NCBI RefSeq assembly: GCF_004210375.1
Contig: NC_134833.1
Location: forward strand, 142,468,127-142,532,126
Source of the DNA: Tachypleus tridentatus
Taxonomy: Eukaryota > Arthropoda > Merostomata > Xiphosura > Limulidae
Length of the DNA: 64,000 nucleotides
Direction: 5' to 3'
Shown: one piece after another, positions 10,832-23,248 of the stretch
Layout: every line of letters starts with the position of its first letter
How positions within the stretch are numbered: the stretch's first letter is position 1
The notes under the pieces: model-generated
Databases searched by the model: none
The model's input: only the letters and a program-made list of their open reading frames with translations
Told to the model about the DNA's origin: nothing
Translations under genes and position numbers: made by a program

Positions 10832-11924
10832 CACAGTACCTACAGTTTTTCATTCTAGTGAGAAGAACTGATCTTTAAATTGCACATTTCTTTCTTATTT
10901 TTCAAAAACTTTGAAGCAGTTTAAAAGAAAATAGCCTCAATGACTTTTTTACTTTTCTCCATAACAAATTCTACAACAGATATTTCTTAAATATTGCTTA
11001 TCCAAACCTAGGACTTTGAATGTGTTACAAACAGTTCTGTACTTGTGTTACAAGTTTTTTTCAGTCCCAAATATTCTTCTGCAACTGAAATTTTACTCTG
11101 CATAACTTTTCTATCTGTAGACCTTTTTATCCCAATTCCATACATTCAAATCTTCCAGAAGTTTCCTTATTGTACTTACTACTGCCCTTAGTAACTGACA
11201 AGTTATACATAACGTTCACAAATTTTTTTTATTGATACATTTTTTGTCTCTTCACGTTAAAAATAGGTCTCTGTGATAAGTTCTTAACATCCTGTTGGGG
11301 AATATCCAGTTACACCCATTTCTCAGTGAATCCTTTACGAAGATATTTGAGGTGCAACAATATATACTTCACACCTGTGGTTTTAATCATCAGACACATG
11401 CAGAGATGAAACTCAATTTGATAATCTTATTTTCATATTTGGCATTCAAAGCTATAAGTTTTGTGAAATACAAAAAGACAAAAAAATGAGTTGTAAATTT
11501 ATAAGAAAATAAAACTAAACTATTTAACTTAATACGCCATAATCTATGTATTTTTCCTCTTCACTGTAGATGAAACTGGCTATCACCTAGTTTTAACCTT
11601 TGACCTTATATAATAAATATGTATGCAGGAAATACACCACACATTTTCAAAATTCAGGATAACAATGAAATGACAAAAGTGTAATAGATTTTATAAAATT
11701 CTATTTTATAATCCAAAATTGGGAGATGTTAATTAAATGTATTGCTTTCATACAACACTTGGACTACAGTTTCAAATGTTTAAAACAATCATGGTCAAGT
11801 GGAATAAACTTTTTCAAATTTTTATGCTAAAAGACTGTTCATGTCAGAGGTGTATGCAACATTTATTTATTTGTGACATTAACAATATGTTAACTTCTAA
11901 GCTTTATTGTTTGATGTCAATAAA
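10832..11924 (+). other. probable 3' UTR of the Fos gene
   Basis: Non-coding, AT-rich sequence directly after the Fos stop. AATAAA hexamers occur at 11508-11513, 11612-11617 and 11919-11924; the last lies about 46 bp after the AU-rich element. Short open frames here have no coding character. The true 3' end is unknown and could reach beyond 12.1 kb, where more AATAAA copies occur. Confidence 0.5.
11861..11873 (+). promoter_or_regulatory. AU-rich element in the Fos 3' UTR
   Basis: ATTTATTTATTTG holds two overlapping ATTTA pentamers and the TTATTTATT nonamer, the classic destabilising ARE of immediate-early mRNAs. It lies about 1.03 kb after the stop. Its presence in the transcript depends on which poly(A) site is used. 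Confidence 0.6.
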
Positions 11925-12989
11925 ATATTATTTGACTTCCAGAAATTTAGAACTACTAACTCAATTTTTGGGAGTTGCCCAAATTATTTTCCACAGAATA
12001 AAAAAACATTTTTTATTATCACATTTATTACAAAGTTTCGAAGTCTATTTCAGTACCTACAAACTCAAAATTGTAAAGTTTATTATCTAAACAAGAATCA
12101 GATGATCAAATATTGCTCATACTGCAGTCGTTTCTTTTGAAAATAAACAACAATATGATAAAAAAAAATAGTGCTTTTATATCCATAAAAACTGTCCCAA
12201 TAAATGCAATAAAAATGAAATATATAAAACAGAGAAAACGTCAAGAGCAGTTTTTCATACCATTCCTTTATTATTATTACTTTAACACTGACATCAACTG
12301 AATAATAAAATTAAACCTTTCTTACAGACAAGAGTAAAAACGTTGACAAATCTGTACCTTTGTGTAAAATAAGATCTGGTAGATTACTATACTCCTATAA
12401 CTCCCATAGTAACTTGGATATAGAAGTATGTATAATAAGCTATAAAGAACCCTTGTTTACAGAATATGCAATGTAAGAACAGTCATATTATATACTTCAT
12501 TTCTATTACAAATGTAAGGTTATCCAATAAAATGTGGTATGTAAAACAAACAAGAACATAACAGTGAAACTGAATACAGTTCTATGGATTGATGTGAAGC
12601 AAACCTTGTTAGAGCAAAAATTTCTATTTCATTTGTAATACTTAAGAATACATAAGATCAGATAGTTTAAATTGCAGCTCATGAAACCCAAATGTTCTAA
12701 GGAAGTTCAACCTTCTCGAAGTGTTTGCTCACTTTCTTGAATTCTGATACAAATCTTGAACAAATTTGTGTCTACTTCTGATGTGAGGAAAAATAACCAA
12801 CATATACAAGCAAATGAAATCTGTCATATTTTGGTTTTTAAACACATTGTGAAATAAAATATTACAACTGAGAACAAATGTCTTAAAAGTTCAAATACAA
12901 TTTTCATAAATATGAAAGTCTTGAGTACACAGAAAGAATCCAAGTGCAATTCAGAAAACAGTTATTTCAAATGTTCAGTTATTTTTTTT

Positions 12990-15900
12990 TCATTCACAAA
13001 CCAGCTCAAAGTTTTCAGCATCCATCAAATCTTGGTTGACTTGTGATGCCCAATTCTCATATTCATCCTAACAATAAAGAAATCCTCAAAATAGTAATTC
13101 AAACTTTCATAATAAAGTTACCTTATACCACAGTATTCATATTTAGTTTTAATTAAAAATCTCTTAAAATCATTCCAAACTAATTATCAAAAGTACTAAA
13201 TATACTTTTCCAACACTAACATCTACTAGAATACTAGAGTTTTGTGAGTTATACTGTGTAAATATAGTAAGCAGATAAACTCTGATTTGATCTTGGATGA
13301 ATAGAGAAGTAAACTGAAAGGAATTTAATAAACTTAATATAAACCAACTGTTTGTGATGCTACTTAATATAAACCGACTGTTTATAATACTTTGAATGAA
13401 ACATACATTTGTTTTTTTTACATGTGGTATTATACCATGTTTGATATTACAAAGAATCTTAACCTGACATGAAGTTCCAACCAGGTTATCTGAGAAACAG
13501 CTGGTTGAAGAAGCCTGAGCTATAAAATAAAAACATTAAAATTTATACAGACAACAACAGTGGATACAACTGTTTAAGGATGACAATTTAAAAACTAATA
13601 AAACTTGAAAAATATGAACTTGAAGATTAGAAGTCAGAATATTTAGCAGTAAAAGATGCAGACTTGTTTTGAAGGCATTATTCATCTATATCAAATCTGA
13701 CTTTTAAATTAACATCTTACAGAATAATATTTGTTGAAAGCTTGGATTTTATCAAGATTTTGAAAGATATTGATATATATATAGAAACTGGCTTTTGCTA
13801 CACTTGTGCAGTGAAAATATTGTTTGTCTTTTTTATTTTAATTCAGACAAGAAAGCACTGAATTCACTAGAAAATATCTCAAATATCCTTTGATGTTTTT
13901 AATGTTCAACAGATATATTAGGAACAGTCCTAACAATATATCTCTATGTAACTTTGTACAAACTCTTATAAGTTATTAATTTTTGTTTAAAAAATAGGTG
14001 TAAACTTAATATTAATTAAAACAAAATATTCCTATTTTTCCATTTCAATTATAACTGTACAGTAGGAAGTCTTTGAGACATTTTCTAGATATAAAGGTTG
14101 GTTACAGAATACCAAATACAATAACATAAATAAGATACTTTCTTTCTCACTAGTTTTTTTTATTACTAATAAAAAAACAAGCTGTATGACAATTAATATA
14201 TATGTAAAAATGGCTCATTTGGTTTGAGAAAACTTTTTACTTAAAGGAAACGAACGTTTTGACTTTCTTCTGTCATCATCAGGTTCACCGAAGAAGGTTG
14301 AAACGTTGTTCTCTCATCTACGTAAAAAATTTTCTCAACCCAAACAAGCCATTTTACATATATATTTTTCTCTACAAGTGGGTTTTCTCGACATCACTGA
14401 TATTTATGACAATTAACATCTTTCTTACCTGAAAATGTATTTCTGATAGACACCTTTCTGTACACAGAAGCTTTCTTTGCATTTTTACCTTTTCAAGCAT
14501 GTCTTGAGATATTTCTCACCTAAGACACAATATATGTGAACTACACTATTGAATGATGTAATAATCATGGAACAATAGCTCTTCACTAGCAGCAGGATGA
14601 TGTCTTTTACGCACAGTTGATACCCATAGATGTTTACACTAAAACTTAACTTAATTCTCAGATGAATCAAGAATAATCTAGTTGCGAGAACCCCACAAAT
14701 ATGTGATAGAGGGGCCAGTGCAATTGCAAAATACCCATGAGTTCTCTTGAAGAGGAAAGCCTACAGAGTGTGACACCACATAGTGAGGGCTTACTAGAGG
14801 GGTAACATCTGCAAGATACTACATCCATCTCATGCAGGGTATGCTATTTGTATGGATGAATCTTTTACTGAAGAAAGTGCAATGAGTTACCAAGAAACAA
14901 GAAACCAAATCAGAAAATTTGGCATGCCAGGGAAGTGGGCAGACACTTCCACTGGTTTTTTAATGCTAGTTCATGAAAGGTACAGTCTGGAATCGACAAT
15001 GAAATACATGTATACACACATACACTACAGTAGCGGTCTTATGGAAAACTCCATCTCAAGTGGGCATTTTAGGGTCCAGAGTGGACAAGTTTAAAACCTT
15101 CTGTTACTAGTAGTTCAATGTACATTTAGAGAAATAAATATGCTCTGTGAGGCAACACCAGCCACTGAGTGGGTTCTGAAAAGTGAATTGGAGTACATTA
15201 TAATCAGGTAAGAAAATAAAAGAGGCATTCACCCATTAAAGACAGTAAACAGATTTGAGAATGATGATATCCTGATGGAGATGAAATTGCCAAATAGTGG
15301 AGATAAAGGTTTTGGTGAAGTACACATTCCAGACTAGAAAATTTCATCCAAAGGTCACTGAAACTGTATGGCCAGAAACTCAGTTAAATGGCAGAGCTGA
15401 TGTGATGGAGTGTGATATAGCCTCTGAGTATCTCCATTGTAGAAGGAATAGACAATCTGGATAAGCAGACAAATTAATCTAAAAAGTGTAGATTGTATGT
15501 GATGAGTAATACCCAACAACGTAAACTGGGCACAAAATACAAGCATGGTCAGTTTGATCATAAAGGGAAGAGAACAACAGAAGAGATACAAATGAAAAAG
15601 TATAATCTCTAGAGCTGCTCAAGTCTTAAGAAGAAACAAGTAGCCAAAGAATAAGATCAAGGAAGGCATCAAATTCATAAATATCAGATCTGCAATGACC
15701 AAGAGCAAGAAAGAGAATGAAATATGTTTCTTGAAAAAAAATGGTATAAGAAGCTAGTGGCCAAGGATCCAGATGAGGACTAGAAGAGAATGTGCAGAAT
15801 CACAGTCTGCTTTTAGCCAGGCAAAAGAAGTGGGAGACACTGAATTAAGAAATTCTGAAGTCAAGTGAATAGAATAGGAGAGGAAAATGCAGAATCATGG

Positions 15901-18900
15901 TGATAAGGGTGAAAAGTAGTTGAAAAGACCACCTAATGGCCCATGATGATGGAAACCAATAATCCTTGGTAAAACAACCAGGTCATCTAACTGTTGTTCA
16001 CCTTTTGAGATGTTTTAACTGGTTGCAGCAGGTGGACTAGCAACATAAAATGCCACTTTGTTTACAGACAGAGCAGAAGAGAAGAAAAAAAAAAAAACAG
16101 AATGGCTACATTGTCAGAGAAACCTGACTGGACAGATCCCAAAAATGAAGACAAAGGTACAACACACCCAGGTGAAAGAGACATATGAGGTTGTAGAAAG
16201 AGTAAGATAGAGGCAGAGGTGCTCTGGATACTAGCAATGAATAAGAGAAAAATTAGACAGATCCAGCCAAAAAGATGGTACAAATGTGACTCAAAGTGGA
16301 GTGTTGCAAATCAACACCAAGACACATGGCAGAAGACAAAGAGAGTAGTACACTAGAGAGAAAAAGATGTGGCCAATCCTAATTTTGGTCATCCACAGGA
16401 ACTAAAAGAAGAGGAGTTTGGTATTGAGAGAAATAGGAAAGGCATCAATCAACTAGGAAAAAATTTCAAAAAATACCTGATGACAGAATGACAACTTAGG
16501 AGAATCTTGTTTAGATGAAATAACCAATCTGCCACTAATTTCTAAGATTCTGAGATATGACAAGCTGTCAAACAAACTTTAAAGGAATAGGTCTAAAACA
16601 AAATAATCCAATGTGTGACAGCAAAGATCCCTAGAGCACATCCCACCCTGATGACTGATGTGGGAAACAGCTGTAGAGTTGTCAATGCACTATAACCAAA
16701 AATCAGCTAAAAGTTTCAGAACACTAACATGGAATATACACCCTATAGGAGATTGAATCTCTGAAGATGTGGTGTCATCAAGAAACTCACCTCAATTCAT
16801 GAGATATAAGGCAGCAAAAAGATAAAAATCTGAATGAGAGCAAAAGTAGGATGCCAACCACAGTGTTGACATGATGTAGCTACCACAATAGTTCCTTGAA
16901 AAGAAAGGATGGTAGCATTACAAGAAAGGACAGAAAATCACAAAATATTTTCCTATTATTGCACTATAACCAAAAATCAGCTAAAAGTTTCAGAACACTA
17001 ACATGGAATATACACCCTATAGGAGATTGAATCTCTGAAGATGTGGTGTCATCAAGAAACTCACCTCAATTCATGAGATATAAGGCAGCAAAAAGATAAA
17101 AATCTGAATGAGTGATGCCAACCACAGCTACCACAATAGTTCCTTGAAAAGAAAGGATGGTAGCATTACAAGAAAGGACAGAAAATCACAAAATATTTTC
17201 CTTTAATTGCTCAAAGTACATTGAAGAAGCCCCATGTAAGCCCAGCCTACAGAAACAAGATGTTCCCAGAGATGCAACAGTTGCCAAAAGAAACAGAACC
17301 TGTTGCACAGAAAATACAGGAGAAACAAGAGTTTAGGTAACTAGATCCTCCTTTTTCCACACATAAATGGGTGAAGGATAAATCTAAGTTTAGAATTGAA
17401 AAAGACTTCAATGTGGACCAAATATTAAGTCAGAGTCTCTTGGAAAAAAGATGTCCACAAGAAATAGGCTTTCTGAAATAATAATCCAGACATCCATGTA
17501 ATAATGGAAATGAAGTCCAAGCCTGCAGACATGGCAAGCAGATACCCTCACAATTAAAGTGAAAATACAAGGAGTCAAAGCAACACGCTTAAAACTTGTA
17601 TACATGGTCCCAGCAAACAAAACAAATGATGTAAGGAAAGGGCAACTGGAATATGGAAAAAAGCATCCAAGATGTCATCTTTAGTCATCAAGAGTATTAT
17701 GTTACATATTATAACTTTCATCAGATGAGTCTATTATATTACATATTTTATGTATTACTATTTTAAAGAATCTGAAATATGAATTAGAATTTAAAAGTTA
17801 ATTAACTGTTACTGTGTATCAAATTTATGGTATTTGCCAACAAGATTGATACACACAGTTTCCTTTTAAAACACATGTATTTTAATATACAAATTATGAC
17901 AACAGTTATTAGTAATAATTATTGCAAATGATGGTTTATATAGACAAATCTTATAAACAATACTGAGTCATATATCCAATCTAGATCTAAATAGTTTATC
18001 AATGATCCAGGACTACAATGAGCAAATTAATTCTAAGTTGATATTTTCACACATCTCGCATGAACTCGCTAGCTTGACTGGCTTCACACCACTGACTTTT
18101 ACTGGCAATGATATTTAATGTCCTTACAGGAATTTTAATATTCAAAGTAGCTCATTAAAGTTGAACAGTTTCTAATGTTCAAAATCCATAAATGTTCCTG
18201 GTCCAATTCTGTAGTTTTCTGATAACTCACAATTATGACTTCCCAAGCCTACAAAACAGAGTGTAACTGCAAACAACAACCTTATTTGTCCCTCAGTACA
18301 TCAGTTTCTATGTACCAATCATGCAAATCAATAGTATTACATACACACCTACTGCATTGTTGATTCTTACACTCAAAAATCTTCTACAAATTTTGAGAAC
18401 ACCCGGGACTTACACAATACATAATCAACAATATACATTACATGCAAAAAAGATAAGTATTATGAAACAAGCATATGTATTAAAATAACCATATAATGGC
18501 AAATCTGTTACAATAGTCTATGGTAAAGGACCAATGTTGAAGAAACCCATCTATTTTGAACCAAGAAATCAACAAATAATGAGAGAAGAAAAGTTAATGA
18601 CAATGTCAGTCCCTGCTTTGTTTTGGGATAACAAAAAGCAAGAATATAACTTTGGAGAGAAGCAAATGACCCTCTTGATGGCTCTTGTCACAAGGAAAAA
18701 AAAAGAGAAAAGAGGTCACAGGAGAAAGATTAGATTTGAAGAGAAAAGCTGTGTATTATGAGCTATAAAAGGGTCCAAAGGTCTGCAATAAAAAGAATAG
18801 ATGGGTCCCCACAGGCCCTGAGCTGATTCAGTTGAAAGGATTCACAGATGGGATTTGCAATGGCCAACCCAATGGGAGAGGAATGGTGAGAAGTGGAAGA

Positions 18901-21459
18901 AGGACAAAAAGAAATGTGAAAAAAGTGAAAGGTTCATGAGGTTGACAATAGAAGTGGACTCAAGAGTTTGTGAGAGACAAGAAACCAGTCAGGAGCATCC
19001 TTAAAGACTTCAGTGTGAAGAAAAGGAACAAGATGGAGATCATAGAGAAAAGAATGGGTAAGATGAAGGGCAGAGATAGAAGAACATCATATTCCAAAAA
19101 GTCCCAGTAACAGTAAGCAGAGACAAGACAGAAAACAAATCTCTGGCTAAGGTATTGAAAAAGATGTAGAATGTAGGGCTTCAGACAGGAGTTAAAAAAA
19201 AAGAAAAAGATAGGTAATAAAGGAAGTGGGTCAAAAAAAAGGTGGAAAAGGAAAAACATAATTACTAGATAGTGTTACTGAAGTTAAGAAGTAAGATTTG
19301 ATCACACTTTATCCTTATAGTTTGGTTCATAATGAGAACACAAAATGCAAGGAACTATCGTGGTAACATCTTAAACAAAGAGCCTTCAATGGTCATAAAG
19401 TAAACAACACTGCTAGAACCTTGGGAGGAGTTAATAGTCATCACAAGTTGAGAATTAATGGTTGTTGTACCAATTCACCAGATCAAAATTTTTTTCTTAA
19501 AGTTATTTATTGGTGATGTAGCTTTAAACTAATGTTAAAACACTAAAAGGAAAGCAAAGAAATTTAATATTGTAAATCTCATAAAACTGATTAAGTCTGA
19601 CCTCAAAGAAACATGTCTGTTAAAGACAATGCAAAGAGTAAATATGAAATTACTCTTGGATACACGTTTTTATGGGGAACTACTGTACTTGGAGGATGTG
19701 TCATCTTCCTACTGATGGAGGGCTATTGTCGCAAGATGTTTACCTCATGCATTAGTGCAGTTCTTAGGTTGAAAAAGCTCAAAGCTAGCAGTACACTCAA
19801 AATTGTAGATCTGCACAAAAAATAGCTACTACATGAAAAGAGGCAAGTTTATCATTTTAGAAGGTATATGTATTTAATCTTTAGTGATCCAGGTAAATAT
19901 CCTATAAAACTGGCAGTAACTGATGGTCTTTGTTCAAGCTCCAGTCAGGAAAACAGCCTGCTTTTTGTTAAAAAAACAATTCAAACTATTAAATTGATAA
20001 CCTTATATATGACATATTATAAACCTTTTGACATTGCTTAAGTGTGCTGTAATTGAAGAAAATAGATTTGTGTGTTGACAAATTAGTTCAGATCAACTCT
20101 GATACTGGAGATCAGTCTGCATGGAAAAGTTTCTTAAAATCAGTGAAAGGAATATCTGAAGACTCAAGTCAGAGCTTATTTACTTTTCAATTATTTTTAC
20201 ATAAATTTTTTGATTATCTGAAATTATCTGGGTTTAGTTTATATTAGATAACTGCAGTGATGAAGCATACAAGTTAAAATGAATATTACAGATATTCAGG
20301 CAAAATATCAAGAGGCAGTTTAAAACATAAATATTCCACTGATTACATTAAATACCACATTAAATGGCAGAATTCTCTAGTTATAAATTTTTATTACAAA
20401 ATAATTTCTACTAAGTTCATGGAATTAGTTTATTACAACATGATTAACATTGAGCTCACTCAAGCACAGATAATGAAACTGTGATATAACTGATAAATAA
20501 AGAACAGTTTGACTTACATTCTGGGTTTTTTGGTTCTTTCTCTTTCCTGAAGACTTTTTTTGGTTGTCTTTGTTTTCCTCATGATAATGAGTTTCAGAGT
20601 CTAGAACCAAACATTTCTTAATGGCTTTAAGAGAAGAGCGACTATAGCTTTTTCTTGGCTTCTTTGATTCCCCAAATTGTATAACAGGAGATGAAGTATT
20701 TATCTGTTCAGTATTACAATTGGAAGGAGACTTTATGTCTGTGTAGTTTTGAGATGCCACAGGAGACAAATCTGGAGGTGTTTCAAACAGAGAGACAAGT
20801 CCATAATCCTCAACTGTGGACAATGAATTACACTCCTTGTCTTCAGTGCTAAGTAAAAAAGGTTCTTCACTGCTGCCTAATGGCCTGACTGGTGAAGAGG
20901 TAACATTTTTAGGATAATTTGGTGTAGAGGTGTAACACTGGATGGTTGTACAAAGCCTTTCAGAATGATTGTATGAAGTACTCAATGCTGTGATTTCATC
21001 ACATCTAACACCTGCAAGTGTCTTGCAGTTGGTTCTAAGCTTTGTCTTATTAGGTTTGAGACCAGAGTTTTGGTTTGTGCTGTTAAGAGGTGAAAGTAAA
21101 ATACCACTATCAAATGAAGAAGAAATTTTGCTTTCTTTTGAATTACATGTGATTCTAAGCCTTTTTTTCTCCCACTTACATTCATTTTCTTTGTTTCCCA
21201 AAGACAACTCTAAATCACTCTCATTATTACAAGATGTTGAACACAGCGCACTGGATCCGACTTGGTGGAAATTAGATAATAAACCGTCACTTCTAGAATT
21301 ATTCACAGTATTTTCTTTTGGCCTTTTCTGTTTAGTTTTCTTCCTCAAAGCCCTACTTTTGGGAGTTTTGAAAATCATAGAAGAATTTTTCACTGTTGTT
21401 ATTAAGTTATCAGTCCTTCTCAGTGACCTTCTGCACATATTTCTGGTTACTGCAACCAT
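12990..21459 (-). CDS. CDCA5: sororin (CDCA5) homologue
   Basis: Exons (- strand) 21459-20518 (314 codons), 13514-13464 (17) and 13067-12990 (25 plus TGA), all phase 0; donors AAT|GTAAGT and CAG|GTTAAG, acceptors CTCAG and TTGTTAG. The last exon gives DEYENWASQVNQDLMDAENF then ELVCE, aligning with the vertebrate sororin C-terminus (W-A, N, A-E-x-F-x-L, final E). Other matches: KEN boxes at residues 48-50 and 90-92, a PRKSYSRSS segment (YSR 272-274), YGLVSLF (219-225), and a basic run near 300-313 before the terminal helix. Sororin binds PDS5-cohesin, blocks WAPL and keeps sister chromatids together until mitosis; APC/C-Cdh1 removes it through a KEN box. The frame stays open 5' of Met to an acceptor-like TTGTTATAG near 21495, so an upstream exon may exist. 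The first intron is 7 kb and repeat-laden. The gene is tail-to-tail with Fos. Confidence 0.8.
14197..14364 (-). mobile_element. Penelope-like foldback with hammerhead-like core
   Basis: Imperfect inverted repeat. The left arm (TATATATGTAAAAATGGCTC, then a TTTGAGAAAA stretch) matches the complement of the right arm (TTTTCTCAACCCAAACAAGCC, then ATTTTACATATATA). Between the arms, read on the - strand, are AACGTT, an ACC...GGT hairpin, CTGATGA, TGAC-AGAAGAAA-GTCA and AAAACGTT. That is the layout of the hammerhead motifs described for Penelope-like retroelements. It sits in the long sororin intron. Confidence 0.6.
14690..16686. other. sororin intron, purine-rich sequence, nothing identified
   Basis: Purine-rich on the + strand. 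An open frame at 14852-15094 (+, 80 aa) has no motif I recognise and no intact flanks. It could be an old decayed element, but no diagnostic domain is visible. Confidence 0.4.
16687..17215. repeat. tandem duplication of about 270 bp
   Basis: The block beginning GCACTATAACCAAAAATCAG occurs at about 16687 and again at 16961. Both copies run through CACCCTATAGGAGATTGAATC to CAAAATATTTTCCT. The second copy lacks about 25 bp (two small gaps around its TGATGCCAACCACAG segment). Otherwise the copies are nearly identical, implying a recent event. Confidence 0.9.
17216..19600. other. sororin intron, nothing identified
   Basis: AT- and purine-rich sequence. A run of A/G-rich segments at about 18580-19240 produces open frames on both strands (for example 18534-18761) that look like composition artefacts. 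No SINE of the four families was noticed. Confidence 0.4.
19613..19825 (+). CDS. unidentified small ORF with one possible membrane segment
   Basis: ATG-initiated frame of 70 codons antisense to the sororin intron, starting MSVKDNAKSKYEITLGY. A hydrophobic segment (TFLWGTTVLGGCVIFLLM, residues about 18-35) is followed by a Lys/Arg-rich tail, which would give a single-span membrane protein with a basic cytoplasmic end. I do not recognise it. The context before the ATG (AAAGAAAC) is acceptable. It may be a chance frame, a small nested gene or one exon of one. Confidence 0.2.
   Translation: MSVKDNAKSKYEITLGYTFLWGTTVLGGCVIFLLMEGYCRKMFTSCISAVLRLKKLKASSTLKIVDLHKK
20053..20247 (+). other. unidentified coding-like ORF, no ATG
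   Basis: Open frame of about 64 codons in the sororin intron, beginning at TTG rather than ATG. Its composition looks protein-like (QINSDTGDQSAWKSFLKSVK, then an SLFTFQLFLHKFFDYL stretch). It could be an exon of a nested + strand gene together with 19613-19825, but no convincing pair of splice sites joins them. No function is proposed. Confidence 0.15.
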
Positions 21460-21499
21460 TTTGTAAATGTCAACTTCCAAAAACTCCTATAACAAAATG

Positions 21500-22850
21500 A
21501 GTTTCCTTGCATTTAAAACATCTAGAAAAAGAAAGACACTTCAGAATGATAGTGCTGCACTTACATAGATAAACTATGGCTGTTGAAATCATTACATACT
21601 TATAATTAAGAAAAAAGATGTTTTAAAATATATGAAAAAAAGAGCACATTGGCACAAGCACAGAATCACATCAATTATATTTTTGTATATTCATAAAAAG
21701 ATTTGTTCTAAGTTATAAATACTATATCTGATATTTATGAAACAAAATAAATATTTTAGATTGAAGAATATTCAGTGTACTAAAAACAAAAAAAACATTT
21801 TCCAGTATTACATTTAGGTCTACCAAATTCCAGTAACAATAAATAAAAGATAGTATAATATCTTGCAAACAGTGAAACAGCATAATTAATGAAAACACAA
21901 AATGTTTAAAAAAATATTCATCTGTATCAGTTGAAAACTTTTAAACATTTTCATTTGTAAACAATGACATAAGGTTCTGATTGAGTAGCCTCTTCCAAAG
22001 AACACCACCACAAAACCTTGTATCAATAGTTCGTTTGTCCAGAGAACACAAAATATATAGAAAAATTCAAAAATCACATGAAAGGCTTTAATAATTTTGG
22101 AGCAATGAGTAAATGTATGATTGCTGAAAGTTGGTAACTGCATATAATTACAGAAATGAGAAGTTGAGAAAGATCAAAGAAATTGAACTTGTTGGTTGGA
22201 CTGTTTTTTGACAAGGTGTTATAAATTATTGAGAGTAAGTTTTAAAAGATATATCTTGAAACTTCTTTTGTTAACAATCAATGATGATTTCACAAAGTCT
22301 TTCCTGACTAATTTGCTGTAGTTTTTTTTTTAAAACAAGATCATGGTTATTTTGAATGTGGCACTTTTTTGGATGTCTCAAAAGGTTTGCAAAGTCTCCT
22401 GAAGAGTTAAATTATCAAGTTCATTCCTCCATTGAATTACCTTAATTCTGATGATATGCAACCGCTGTAAAAACTGATTACACAGAATAGGGTTACTTAA
22501 TGTAGTGCTATTAGCACTATGTATTTCAATATGAAATGTATCCCTTATTATAAGGCAAAAACATTGAAAAGATTTGTTGTTTAAAAAAAGAATTTAGCTG
22601 CAATTTCATAATATAAAAATAATGGACAATAAGTGGTCACTTGGTGTTTAGAGGCTGTTCTTACAAACCACCCCTGGAGAAAAAGTACGATATTACCTAT
22701 CCTTTTATATTTCAGGAAACAACCAATTTTTATTTTAAAGTCTTGAGAAATGCTGGCCACTGCTACAGCTAGTACCTCATCCTACAAGTCATCACCCTGT
22801 TAGAAGAATAAGACACTCTTCACTGAAGTGTAATCTGTATTTACCAAACT
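21500..22850. other. upstream of sororin, nothing identified
   Basis: AT-rich sequence that should hold the sororin 5' UTR and promoter (transcribed leftwards). I could not place a first exon or TATA box with confidence. Open frames here lack coding character. Confidence 0.4.
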
Positions 22851-22854
22851 GTAA

Positions 22855-23172
22855 ACTTTGAATCTGTTTTCTCTGATAGAGGACGATGTTTTGAAAGTCT
22901 TCCACCTTTCGAAATGTTGTCCGCTACACTTGTGTCTCCATAACACAGTTACCATCCAATCTACAGAGTTCCATGAAGTAGAACCATGTTACTTCTCTAG
23001 GTCATTCAACAAGATCACCTCTCACCCTTATTTATTTTTTCATAACACACACACACAAAAGAACTTAACGTATCCCCCTGAGATAAGACTTCCATTCCTG
23101 GTATCATCTTAGCAGCCCTACTTTGAACCCATTCTAATATCAATATCTTCTCTTAGTTAAAAAAACAAACTG
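22855..23172 (-). mobile_element. CR1/L2-like LINE fragment (RT C-terminus)
   Basis: On the - strand near 23150-23090 the frame reads LEWVQSRAAKMIPGMEVLSQ, matching the conserved end of CR1/L2/Rex1 polymerases (LE.VQRRATKMIPG). It continues with a decayed RRGDLVE segment. No other part of such an element is visible, so this is a 5'-truncated 3' piece. It abuts the Nimb-type LINE, so the border is uncertain. Confidence 0.6.
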
Positions 23173-23248
23173 TACACAGTATTCCAAGTGAGACGGCAAG
23201 ACAGTAAAATGTGGCTTATTGTGACCTAAGTGTCTCACAGACAACACA

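Noticed and set aside
13464-13519. Alternative acceptor for sororin exon 2 at TTATAG (56-nt exon)
   Set aside because: It would break the frame with exon 1; the CTCAG acceptor five bases downstream keeps phase 0 throughout.
20969-21466. 165-aa + strand ORF opposite sororin exon 1
   Set aside because: Leucine-rich antisense shadow of the Lys/Ser-rich sororin exon; no ATG context or homology that I recognise.
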